A stretch of 64,000 nt of DNA from positions 68,649,554-68,713,553 of the forward strand of contig OX485803.1 in assembly GCA_950295325.1 (NCBI GenBank). Reading direction: 5' to 3'. A program made the translations under genes and the position numbers. The stretch comes from Polytrichum commune (lineage: Eukaryota; Streptophyta; Polytrichopsida; Polytrichales; Polytrichaceae). Of this stretch, positions 48,801 through 59,700 are shown in pieces (the first letter of the stretch is position 1; each line of letters begins with the position of its first letter). The notes beneath the pieces are model-generated. The model worked only from the letters and a program-made list of their open reading frames with translations. It ran no database searches and was not told the origin of the DNA.

Positions 48801-51800
48801 AAAGAACTTTGTTAGAGAAACCCTAGTTTTTGGATGTGGTCGTCTGAATGTGGTGCTTCAATTTTTGCCCCAACATTGTCCTAATTTCATTCTTCCACCA
48901 GAAAAGAGAGCCATCTCCCACACTAGGGGTTTAGACCTCATCACAAATTCCCATACCATGGTGTAGAATGGATTTACTATTGTTAAACTTGAACCTTGTG
49001 GTGTACAATGTAATTATCTTACAATGTATGTACTACTCTTATGTAACAATTTACTTTGTGTTAAGATAATGTGGCACATAAATAAAATAAGAAAAACGTA
49101 CAATTACTACAACATTAGTTGGGGACATATGGTATTACCGTAGAGGGCTCTCTATTCCAATACAAGAAAATATTTTATCCTAAAAATTTCCCACATATCA
49201 TGCTCACATTCACCACGACCCACTTGTATCCCGCAAGAAAACTACATTCTGGTACATGTAAAGATGAAATAGGGAGCCCTCTACTGTATTTTCGACACTT
49301 CATTGATTTACATGAAATCTTTGCCTCTTGAAGTTTGTGATGTTACATATATGCCACATCTTGAGCACACGAATAGAACTGAAAAATGGTGCATCGAAAT
49401 AGAAAAGTGCAAAAACAAAATGACCTTAGAGGCTGCCGGCCGGTCATCATCAGCCACTATCAATGACCGAATCGCATCACAAGCTGCTTGGAGTGCTGCA
49501 CCATCTGATACCATCTCCTCTGCGTGGTTTTTCAAGTACCTGACAAGAGCTTCATCAGCTCCCAAATCCATGAATGTTTCTTTCAACACTTCATTTTTTG
49601 TGGCTGCCAACGCTAAAACAGTTGCTGCTGTGCAAGAAATTTCCCTATTCATAGCCTCATAGAGGTCCTGCAAACCCATCATCATCTTGTCAACACCAGT
49701 TTGAAAATCTCATGCTTGACCTAATTTTAGGCCAGGCCAATTCGTTACTGCTCCATATATATAAGTAGTGCCAAAGAATTTCATCGTCTGTTCAACATGT
49801 TGCTAATGTTTACTGCCAGAGCTTAGGATGGTTTTACACGACAGTCCAACACCAAAGAAACTCCACAATTGAGCGATCCTATTGGTCAAGAGCAAAATTT
49901 TGATCCCAAGGCATTTACAGGAGCTTACTGAAGTGACACTCATGTGGCATCACTTTCCCACCAAATCTTGGTGGTACCACTCAAGAAAATACTTTAGGAA
50001 CCAATTTTCAGGCTTGGGTCCAATCTCGAGTCCAAAAGTAAGGTTCTTTGAGGGGTGTTTTGGACCCCAAGTTTCTTGGACCTGGACCCCATTGTAAACC
50101 TACCCTTAGAAGCCATAAGAAACCCATCATTTGCATGAAATCTTCACAATATGACCCTCAGTGCACATAAATGAACCACTACGGGTATCCAGGACAGTCA
50201 TATTGGCAAAATTCGAAGCTTCCACTCCATGTTAATTGCATCGTGTTAACTCTTTAAGTAAATCATTAAGGACCAGGGGTGTCTTTAAATGAAATACGTG
50301 ACATCCCCAACAGATAGTGAAATAATATCTCATTTGAATCCATATTTAGCACAACCTCTTAAGGAGGAGAACCAAAAGTGAAGCCATATGTGACAACCAT
50401 GAATAGATATATGTGGTATGTATTTTGAGTCTAGGTCATTTATATGAGTTCAAATCCTCCTATGATTCCATGTACATATATGTATGCTCCAATTGGAATA
50501 ACGCATGTGATAAATGGGATTTAGATAGGTAATTTTTGACAATTTTAGCTAGCACATCAAGAGGTAAGGTTTAACCCCTTCGTATAGCACCTTGAGGCTT
50601 ATAATGGGCCCCTCAGACCTTTAAGGACGATGGAGTAACTACAAATTAGTGCTTGAACAAAAAGGAAATAATTTGCACCCACCTCATTCTCTACCGCTAA
50701 AGCATCCATAACAATTTGGGGTCCATCAGCTTTGTGAAACCTCTCTTTGCCTTGGTCGTCTGCAGGGGAATCCTAGGAACAATGCCATCTCAAATTCAGG
50801 ACAGAAAAATTGGAGCAACCCACAGTTTTCAAAGCAGAAATGTGTAGGAAATTTGAAACGGTGCAAAAGTCCCCATGCTTGTGACCAACGTGTAATCAAC
50901 AACATAGGAAGAAGGTCAAAGGAAAAAAAAGGGGAACATTGGAATTACCTTGAAGAAGAGCATGTAGGATTCTTAGGGCACTGCTGCCCCATGACAATCT
51001 ATATGTTTTAAGGGCCTGATAGGCATCTAAACTGACTTCCACACCTCCATTCTTCACAGCAATTTGAGCATTGTCTGATTCTTTTTTGACACATAACTCT
51101 GAGAAATGTTCCAGTGCATCAACAGCTGCCTCAAAAAGAGCTTCAACTCTGGCCGGCTCTGCAGGCATTAAGGAATTAGCCCAGATAATCAAAAACTGCC
51201 ATCTTGTGATAAAGAATGCACACAAACTGCCCCCATGCATCTTGACTCAAGAACTCCCTAATATTCATTGTCCGGTTTGGTTAGGTAACTTGGTAGAGTA
51301 ATGAAAGGTCCAAACCTGTTTGCTTCATTTCCCAGTCAATAAACTTTCCATCTTCAAGTCGTAATTGGGATAGAGACTTTTCAAGTTCTTTCACAGCTTC
51401 AACTGTAGGATGGACATAATCATCCTTCCCGATATTGCTGCCGTCAGTTACAATACCTGGCATTTACAGGTGCAACATCCAACAGTTGAGAAAACACATT
51501 AAAGCAACCACAGGGTATTACAACACCTAAAATAAGAATTTGGTTTTGCCATGTAAGATACATACAAGAGCGGGAAACAGGAATCAAATTTTTAAATATA
51601 AGTGAAATCAAAATGAAAGGAATACAGTGGTAGAGAGGAGGCCATCACTCAAGCCCACCTGCTGAAACACTTTCACTACTACTAGCCAAAGGAGGCTTTA
51701 CATTCTCAATGTCCTTAATGAGATCGTTAGTTTCCAAAATCTTGGAATTAACATCTTGGTCATGAGTTGTATTATTTGTTTCAACTGGCATAGCAGTAGT

Positions 51801-53347
51801 TTCATTTGCTGGGAGGTTACTAAAACTCAAATCACTTTCAATCGGCACGACACTCAATCCATCTGTGTCGCAATCAACAACGATACTGTCCATTCTTTCC
51901 TTCACGTAAGTTTTTGAGGCTTCATATACAAAAGCAACAAACAAAAATAATCACGTAAGTAGAGTCATAGGCATGAGTAGCAAGAACAGTATGATAAACT
52001 AATGCTTCACATTTGATGCATTAGCTGCAAATCAAAGCATTGCCCTATCTGAGTAGGAATATTTTTGCCTCAATGTTAATCATATTGTTCTACCATACCA
52101 ATCATACATTTGTAACTGAAGCTTTTGCAATATCCAATTGCCAGCAGTCCACTGTCCAAATGGCCCTAATTCGGATTTGATGTTCTAGTCCACTAAAGAA
52201 ATTACTCCCGCAGACACAACCTCCTCTCACCTAACCCTAGAGTTGCTCATTGTAACATCCAATAAGAGGAATATATATTTTCTTTCAATCACATCACAAG
52301 CCCAATATATCTCACACAAGACAATACTTTGCCCAATTTTGTAATTCATGAAGATAAGAGAACAAACACCCTGCGAATTATCTGCACCTCGGTATACCAG
52401 AGTGCAATTTTTGGCTGTTTCGCATCCTTCACACAAAATGATTGCTGTCAGTGGCATGACAAGGTAGACACCAAATTCTGTGTACCACCCAATCGCCAAC
52501 AAACTCTACACTGCCCATTCCGTGGTGTTCCTAATGAAATTTCAACAACAAAACCATGAATCCTGGACAACATATCTACCACCCTGTTATTGATTGTGGT
52601 CCAACAACTGACGACCCGGTTAGGAAAAAAAAATCCCCTTTCACCCATTTACCCAGCTTCCTCTGTAGGCATCTCTCTACCATGTAGACAAAAATCCACT
52701 GGCATTCATTCATCATACCCAAATATCACAAAGGAGCATTAATAGCTCACAAAGCGCGGCAGCTCCGAACTGAAATTCCTGACAGTAACCCCTGAACTCT
52801 TTTCGCCTGTACAGAATAATTGTGCATTCTCTTTTTGGATTTAAGATTTGTGTCCAGGTGTCAAGAAGAATAACCTCGGAAGAAAAAAGCTACCAATATC
52901 TACCAAAACTTCACATCCGTAGAATTTCAAAATACCTTAATTATGAGAGGCTCAAATGGGCCTCTACAAGCGTTTAGGGGTTAACCTCCACAAAAATCAC
53001 TAACCCTTACTCACTCACTCCCCGCCAGACACAGATGCCTAAACCTATCATCAAGGAAACATATGATGGTGTTTTTAACTCTGCCATTTTCCAAGATTGC
53101 TCAACCATCATCACCACGCTCAAAATCTCCATAAAAATAAACACAATGCACAAAGAAGGCACGCATCCATCCATCCATCCATCCAACCATCCTGACCTGA
53201 GAGATTGGCACCCTGCATCTGGAAGGTTTTGATGGCGTCCTCCACAGCCTCTGCCAAACTCATGTCAAAATCTTCCATGTTTTCCTTCACTGCCCCATCG
53301 AAGCCGTCTTGCGAGATTACCACCTTTGGCTTCATCACAGGGGCCAT
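45861..53347 (-). CDS. ARMC6: Armadillo repeat protein, ARMC6 homologue
   Basis: Eleven exons on the minus strand, in transcript order: 53347-53197, 51919-51659, 51456-51316, 51158-50949, 50759-50683, 49667-49425, 48789-48658, 48369-48247, 47849-47742, 46760-46582, 45981-45861 (stop TAG). All phases rejoin, giving 581 residues. Start ATG at 53345-53347 (MAPVMKPKVVISQDGFD). The N-terminal VISQDGFDGAVKENMEDFDM is the family signature. Then follow armadillo repeats: IAVKNGGVEVSLDAYQAL, DEICRTIADEGGLNMVL, LAGSDANKDAIVKSGGL, LRSPNNATKAVEAGSVDVAV, RQACQMIRNLSVRNPENR. It ends CKDVGSAALRDLGLDNYQ, as remembered for plant ARMC6. Family length is usually about 460-500; the excess comes from exon 2 (51659-51919), an 87-residue Ser/Thr/Asn-rich acidic insert absent from the Arabidopsis protein as I recall it. 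The molecular role of ARMC6 is poorly known; armadillo solenoids bind partner proteins. Introns hold several MITEs. Confidence 0.93.
47013..47098. repeat. Perfect 43-bp tandem duplication in an ARMC6 intron
   Basis: Two identical units beginning ACTATCTATCTCCCACAAGG lie side by side (47013-47055 and 47056-47098). The absence of any difference indicates a recent duplication. Confidence 0.9.
49135..49288. mobile_element. Small MITE-like element in an ARMC6 intron
   Basis: The ends TACCGTAGAGGGCTCTC and (reverse complement of the right end) TACAGTAGAGGGCTCCC agree over 19 of 21 bases. About 154 bp in all. No clear target duplication, no coding capacity. Confidence 0.6.
49826..50105 (+). mobile_element. 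MITE family M4, copy 1 (in an ARMC6 intron)
   Basis: A 280-bp element flanked by TTA at 49823-49825 and 50106-50108. Left end GGATGGTTTTACACGACAG; right end (reverse complement) GGGTAGGTTTACAATGGGG. The interior block CCAAAGAAACTCCACAA followed by CTATTGGT matches copy 2 at 56022-56316. The TWA duplication fits PIF/Harbinger. Confidence 0.85.
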
Positions 53348-53516
53348 GGTACATGCCTCTTCTGAACTCCCCAAGTAACCCCTTCTGAATCGCTCCGACT
53401 CAACCTTCGATTCGAACTTGTATTCCAGTTTGCTATGTTAAACCCCTCCTTTCCTTCAAGTTCGCCTCCTCGCACCACCAACTGTACCTGCCTGCCAAGG
53501 CCTCAAGGAAGGGCCT

Positions 53517-53826
53517 CTGGTATCTAGAAATCGTGTAGATATTAGACCCCCCCCCCCAGGTCTAGCAACAGGCAGAAGACACCTTCTCAAAGCAAGGACC
53601 GCTGGTATCTATAATGGTGTAGATATTGGACCTCCCAGGTCTAGCAGCAGGCAGAAAGACACCTTCCCAAGGAAGGACCACTGATATCTAGGATTTGTGT
53701 AGATATTGGACCTCCCAGGTCTAGCAGCAGGCAGAAAGACACCTTCCCAAGGAAGGACCACTGATATCTAGGATAGGTGTAGATATTGGACCTCCCAGGT
53801 CTAGTAGCAGGCAGAAGACACCGACA
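53517..53826. repeat. Minisatellite, about four units of 80-85 bp, upstream of ARMC6
   Basis: The unit starts TATCTAG (53521, 53606, 53685, 53765) and contains GTGTAGATATTGGACCTCC then GGTCTAGCAGCAGGCAGAA. The two middle units are nearly identical. A degenerate further copy is at about 53915-53965 (ACCTCCCAGGTCTGGCAGC). The first unit is expanded by a C-run (about 53549-53559). It begins about 170 bases upstream of the ARMC6 start codon, in the promoter or 5' untranslated region. Confidence 0.9.
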
Positions 53827-54334
53827 GAGAAGGACAATTGCTCTAGATCTATGTATTTCGTATATTAATCAATCGCTCTCTGGGTTGGGAGAGGAGACAG
53901 ATTCTTCAACTGCAGTAGATTTATTACCTCCCAGGTCTGGCAGCAGGGTAAAGAAACAGGGAGTGACCGTGGTCTGGATCTATGCATCCCCTGAATAATT
54001 TAAACACTTTGATGGTTAGGGAAAGGGATAGCATCTATGAACATAGTAGATAGTGGACATTTGAGGTTTGGCAACATGAAAACGACAATGAGAAGGCATG
54101 GACACATGGTCCAAAAATGGGTTGCTTCAGTTGTAGGTAGCCGCTTGGGAGGCGTCACAAGCTCACAAAGCTCAGAATCAAAATACAAAACAAACCCTCA
54201 AGCTAGCAACAATGGAGAGAGAGAGAGAGAGAGAGAGATTTTCCATGTAAGCCACCATCTACCAAATTCTAGTGTGAATAAAGACAAACATGTCCAAATA
54301 TAGAGAAATTTTGATGGGATATGGTTCATATGTG
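53827..54334. other. Spacer beyond the minisatellite
   Basis: Holds the degenerate minisatellite unit and a GA microsatellite at about 54213-54238. No gene seen. Confidence 0.45.
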
Positions 54335-54715
54335 CCACCTACACTAAATATGAGATTTAGTATCATATGGTATTTAATGTCACTGTGCTAACTTTTTGGA
54401 TGACACTCTCTTATGAATAAGTGAACAAATATTGTCATGAATGATGGATGAATTCATCCATTGGCCAAAACCCTACCTTCTCTTGTCTGGAACTTATGAT
54501 GAAATATTATCATGGATGATTCAAATTTGGATGAAAAATCACTTGCTAAGTGATAGTAATTGCAACACTGTAAATCTATTATCTCCCCAAAAAATTACAA
54601 GGAATGACAAATAATGTTGGGTTAACATTTAGTGTTGGTGACAATATATCGCAGTTTACAATTAGTATCGAGCAAGACAATTGGAATTGGTGACACTAAA
54701 TATCATATTTATTTT
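54335..54715. repeat. Repeat family R3, copy near 54.5 kb
   Basis: Left boundary CACTAAATATGAGATTTAG, right boundary GACACTAAATATCATATTTA. The interior is collinear with 23145-23460 (GATGAAAAATCACTTGC, AAGGAATGACAAATAATG, CATTTAGTGTTGGTGACA). Confidence 0.65.
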
Positions 54716-55013
54716 AGTTACTCTCATCTTCTTAAATCCGGGCCCCTTTACCAACCTCCTCCTCCTCTAGGTTAAAAAATCCCCATCCTTCTAAAACCGG
54801 TCTTCAATCCTTAGGTGACTGGCACTTGTAGGCTAAAGATTCTTTAACAAACGTATGAAAGTCTAGCAACCCGTATCTACATCCCTCCACATTCTAGCGG
54901 ACCACTAGAATGTGGTTGGATGGCGGCTTGTGGTTCACTACATTTGAACACCTCTAACCCATCATATTTCTAGAACCTAGTGGGTGAGCGGCCTACATGC
55001 AAACTCACCTTAA

Positions 55014-55572
55014 GGGTTTGTCTACACCATGGACCATGAAGTTGTCCCAAGGCCCTATAAAATTTGTGATTGGTTGTTGAACTCGTCCCAGGACCACTTT
55101 GGTTTACACCAAGGAAAAAATGTCAGAGTGACCATGGAGTTTGAGGTTCTCAAAAGACATATTTTAAGGCCTACATTATCCATTGACATGGTCCAATGGT
55201 TTTAGCAATGGGAGAGGCAAAAGGGGTGCTTTGGTACAAAAAGGCAAGGGCCCATGGCAAAGAAATATTGTTATAATAAATTCTCAATGTAATTTTTTTG
55301 GGGGGAAGAGAAGATGAAGAGAAGAGAAGACAAAAGAATGATCAAAGTTGAAATTTTTTTAAATTGTGTTTTTTGGACATATATTAACAAAATTAGCACA
55401 TTCACTTCTTGGTGCATGGTCATTCTCCTTGGTCCACATTTGGTTTTCACCCCCTGAGGGGCCCAAAGGCTTTGTTAATTGATTTTTTGAGAAATCGGAC
55501 CATGGAAGTTGGACCATGAAAAAAATCCATCTTCCATGGTATGACTTCATGGTCCATGGTGTAAACTAGCCC
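55014..55572 (+). mobile_element. MITE family M1, copy D
   Basis: A 559-bp copy whose ends GGGTTTGTCTACACCATGG and CCATGGTGTAAACTAGCCC are flanked by a clean TAA duplication (55011-55013 and 55573-55575). This copy fixes the boundaries of family M1 and places it with PIF/Harbinger-type MITEs. Confidence 0.88.
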
Positions 55573-55575
55573 TAA

Positions 55576-56021
55576 GTGCGGCATGAACCACTACACCTTA
55601 GAGCCATGAGGGAGGAGACCCCCTTGGCATGCAATTTTGGTAATCAATAGATTCATTGAAATTGCGGTGCTTTCCACCACTAAAGATTTTTAATTGTTTT
55701 TGTGTGGGTTGTATACATTTGTGGCACTAGCATACAAAATAGGGTTTGGCAAACCTCCGCATGGGCATTTGCCTTTATTATTATTTTTATGGGATTTCAC
55801 TAATGAACTAAGGGGTCGATCTCGGGGTTGGAGTTAGGGTTTGGTGGATTGTTGGATGCAAAGAGTGACTTAGGAGACAATTGAAAGCTGGTCAAAACGA
55901 CGTTGGGAAACATAGTAGAATAGAATGGCATGACAAATGTGAGTACCACATTGGACATACATTATTGTGTAGTTTGGTCAAATACATATAGACAAACATT
56001 ATTCATGGAGGCCTATCCTAA
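55576..56021. other. Short spacer between two MITEs
   Basis: No gene or repeat seen. Confidence 0.4.
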
Positions 56022-56316
56022 GGATGAACCATTTACACTAAGGTCCAAGACCAAAGAAACTCCACAATATTCTTATTGGTTGGGATCAAAAATTTGAATT
56101 CAAGGACTTTACACTAGGACCCATGTCCAAGACATGCAAAAATGAAGACACACTGATGCGGTATGACTTTTCTTCTAAATCTCAAGAATCCGTATGACAC
56201 TCGAGAAAATACTTCTTCACATCAAACCCTAAGTTTAATCGTGAGTCCGAAAGTAAGGTCCATTCGTGTTTTGCACCCGAAGTTTTATGAACCCGCACCC
56301 TTATGTAAATCCACCC
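56022..56316 (+). mobile_element. MITE family M4, copy 2
   Basis: A 295-bp element flanked by TAA at 56019-56021 and 56317-56319. Left end GGATGAACCATTTACAC; right end (reverse complement) GGGTGGATTTACATAAGGG. It shares CCAAAGAAACTCCACAAT and the following TATTGGT with copy 1. Confidence 0.85.
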
Positions 56317-56439
56317 TAATTAGGTACTCACAATGTCCCCCTCTTAGATGAAATAAATGCGGACTATCTTCTTCTTCGTCTTGTTGTCTTATGGTGCACA
56401 TTTGCATGAATGGGAATTGGCCCTTACCGCAGAAATTTG

Positions 56440-56485
56440 GTGGGCTAATCGAAAAAATAACCATTTAAGATCCATCTACCTTACT
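56440..56485. repeat. Solo R1-type end
   Basis: GGGCTAATCGAAAAAATAACC followed by ATTTAAGATCCATCTACCTTA is the right terminus of family R1 with little recognisable interior. Confidence 0.55.
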
Positions 56486-56766
56486 CCAAAGGAACAAGAG
56501 ATTTTTGGGTGCGCAACGCACAATCTTAACCTCTTGGTGTCGGCGTTGACAGAGCTGGAGAAGTGTAAGAGGTCATTGCCCATCGGTACGAAGATCCTCC
56601 GTGAGTCCAAGTTATCACTTCTGCATTCACAGCTGCGAGTAAGTTAAGTTGGCTGCATTGTTCCAAATCATAGTTTTTTGGTTGAAGGAAGTGGGAAAGT
56701 TAGAGAAAACTCGATGTTTGCAATGCGTTGGTAAAGTTGGAGGCGAAGCGGAGAAGAAGAGTTAGG

Positions 56767-59700
56767 ATGGGTCGGTTGCAGCTTATGCAGAGGAGTGTCT
56801 TGTACCTTCGAAGCGCACCGATCTTGTCTCACTTTGCACATGAGGTACATCTTGGAACTTCAACCTTTTTTTTTCTGCTCTGTGGAGTAGTATTTTCCCA
56901 TTTCAGTGAATGAATCTCGCGCTTTGCATAATAAACTAACGTAGAGTGTCAATATGTGGAAGCCTAGGAGTTTCTAAACCGGATCCCTACTGCAGCAAGC
57001 ATGTGGGAGCTGCAAAATTTGGTATAGCAGGGTTTAAGTGTTAGGGTTTAAGGTTTTAGACTATTTCAGTTTTTGAAGATTTCGTATATGATTTGTTGTC
57101 CATGTGAGTCAGATGATATTGCATCAGAAGGGAAGAATGCGGGTCTACTTCACATTATGAGTATTTGAATCTAGTGTGGCCAAATGTATTCAGAGCTAGT
57201 AGAGTTCTTGTTGGTAATGCAAGTCGAGTGAATTTATATTTCACAAGCCCGATACAGGAAGCACAAGTCAAGGTCGATTGGCAGTTCAATTGAATTCTTA
57301 GGTCCTCTAAATCCTTGGCACAAAAAGACTACCGCGGAGTGTCAATATGTGGAAGCCTTCGAGTTCCTAAACCCAAGCCCTAGTGCACCAAGAATGTGAG
57401 AAGTGCAGGATTTGTGGAGCAGGGGTTTGAGGGTTAGGGTTTGAGGGTTAGGATATGATCAACTGTCCATGTGAGTCGGATGATATCTCCTCAGAAGGTG
57501 AGAATACGGCAATCTACTTCATTAGATGAGTATTTGAATCGAGTATGGCCAATATATTCAGAGCTAGTAGAATTCTTTTTGGTAGTGGAAGTTCAAGGAA
57601 TTCATATTTCACAAGTACGATACAGGAAGCGCAAGTTGAGTTCCTTAATCAAAACTTTTGTGCAGCAAGGATGTGAGAAGTGAAAAGTTTGTGGAGCAGG
57701 GGTTTTAAGGGTTAGGGCCAATTTATTCAGAGCTAGTAGAGTTCTTGTTGGTACTGGAAGTTTTAGGAATACATAAATCACAAGTTATGATACAGGAAGG
57801 ACAATTCAAGGTCGATCAACATTTTAATTTATTTCCTAGGGATTTTAAATCCTTTATCTAGTCCCTCCTCAGACATAACCAGCTACGTGATGTGTCAATT
57901 GCATTGTCATCATTTGTAAGTTGGGATCATGCTCTCACAGTCTTGAAATCTGAATGTGTTCTACTGTTGTTGCAGGCAGGGCAACAAAGAAGCATACCAT
58001 GGCTGGGAGGTATTCGACACATTCGTCAACATAGAAAACATGAAGTTATTTTGACCACTGTAAGAAACTTCACCAGTTTGTTTTGTTTATGCTTTCCCTT
58101 TTAATGCATCTAGTGAACTTTCAACAGCGAAGACTTCTGCTTGTTTAGAAGTCACTGCTGGTGTTGATAGTGTAGTCTACTTGTTAGAGGGATATGAAAT
58201 AGTCAATAGCTGTAGTAATAAAGAGTTTAGTGGGATGACAAAGAATTATCTTCATAATCTTTTAGATTGTTTTGGATATATGTTGGTCTTTATTCTTCTG
58301 TATTTTGTTGTGGTTCCTCTCTGCAGCCTATTGAGAGACTCGGGCAGGCAGGACAGATTGTAAAAGTTGCACCTGGTTTTGCTCGTAATTGCTTGATGCC
58401 AAACAAGTTGGCTTTGCCGGCTATTGAGAAATTTGTACTTCTGGTGCAAAATCAACTCAAAGTAATTTCCCTTATCCATCTCAATTTTCCAGATTTGCAA
58501 ATTGTATGTACCTATCACTTTTAAAAAAAAATAAAAAAATTAAATGAATTGTTATTGACTACAGCACAGGCTCTGTAAACTCAAAGTGGGAACTGGGTTT
58601 ATGAAATTGCAACTTAGAATGAACAAATTTCATGAAGGGCTGTGCTACACTTTTACACGTCCATGTATGAATGCCTAGGTGGGCGATCTTTCTATTTGTA
58701 GATGTTGAGGGGTCATAATTTAGTTTCCTCTTATGTTAAACTTCCATACAAAGCACAAAATTGCAAAGCAATGCTTCTAAATGTCTGGTTATGAACATCT
58801 TTATATGAGGTGGCTGTTTTTGTTGCCCACAGCAAATAGGAACTGCCCATGTTGAAGAGGTTATTGAGACACCCAAAACTCAACAAGAATTAGAGGAAGA
58901 GAAGCTGAAAGCAATTGATGCTGTTCTTCGTCGCCTAGCCAAAGGGCGTGTGGTAATTCTCATATGACCATGTTTCCTCCACTGAATTGCTGATGTTCAC
59001 AAATTCTGTCCTTGAATGTGCAAATTAGACTTTAAAACATGTGTTTAGTTTTCCAAGTCTGTAGTTGTCAAAGTAGAGAATCTTTTTGAAGTAAGAGGCA
59101 AATTTTCATACTCAGGGTCATCTGGTCTTAGAAGAGAATGTTTGTGAGGTGGTTTATACCCCAACAATAGGCCAAGGAGCTTAATCCTTCGAAAGAGGTA
59201 ACGGCATGTGGCCAGTGCACTGAATGAAGAGCTCATTTTCTGTCAGCTAAGAACAATAGAGAAAAAGAGAGATTGAAAACATACTAATTTTCTTGCTCCT
59301 CCCTTTCACCTCACTTTGCACTGAGGTTATTCAATTGTCCGTTTTCCTTCTCAGCGGCGCTTAATACGTGTCTGAAATTAGAGCCCATTGCAAGGATATT
59401 TTTGAACATCATAGTCCATAGTCATTTGTAGGAATATGTGTTTCATGATTCCGCTTTTCCTGCTATCCTGCTTTGTATCTATGATCAGAAAATTTGGCCC
59501 AGTAAGTAGATAGGTCTTAAATGGTTACTTTTCTTGTTTGCTATTAATCACAACTCTGATTTGCGAACTCTAAATTCTGGGTGATCCGTGAATGTGGATG
59601 GAGAAGCTAGGTTTTATCACATAGAAATTTGGAGACCGCTCTGAATTGAAATGAATTTCCAACGGTGACAGCCAGGGAGCCATAGCTTGGCCACATAGCA

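Noticed and set aside
49308-49424. Extension of the ARMC6 exon frame beyond 49425
   Set aside because: The frame stays open into the intron, but the donor AAG|GTCATT and the phase-0 join to 48789 give the family sequence; the extension does not.
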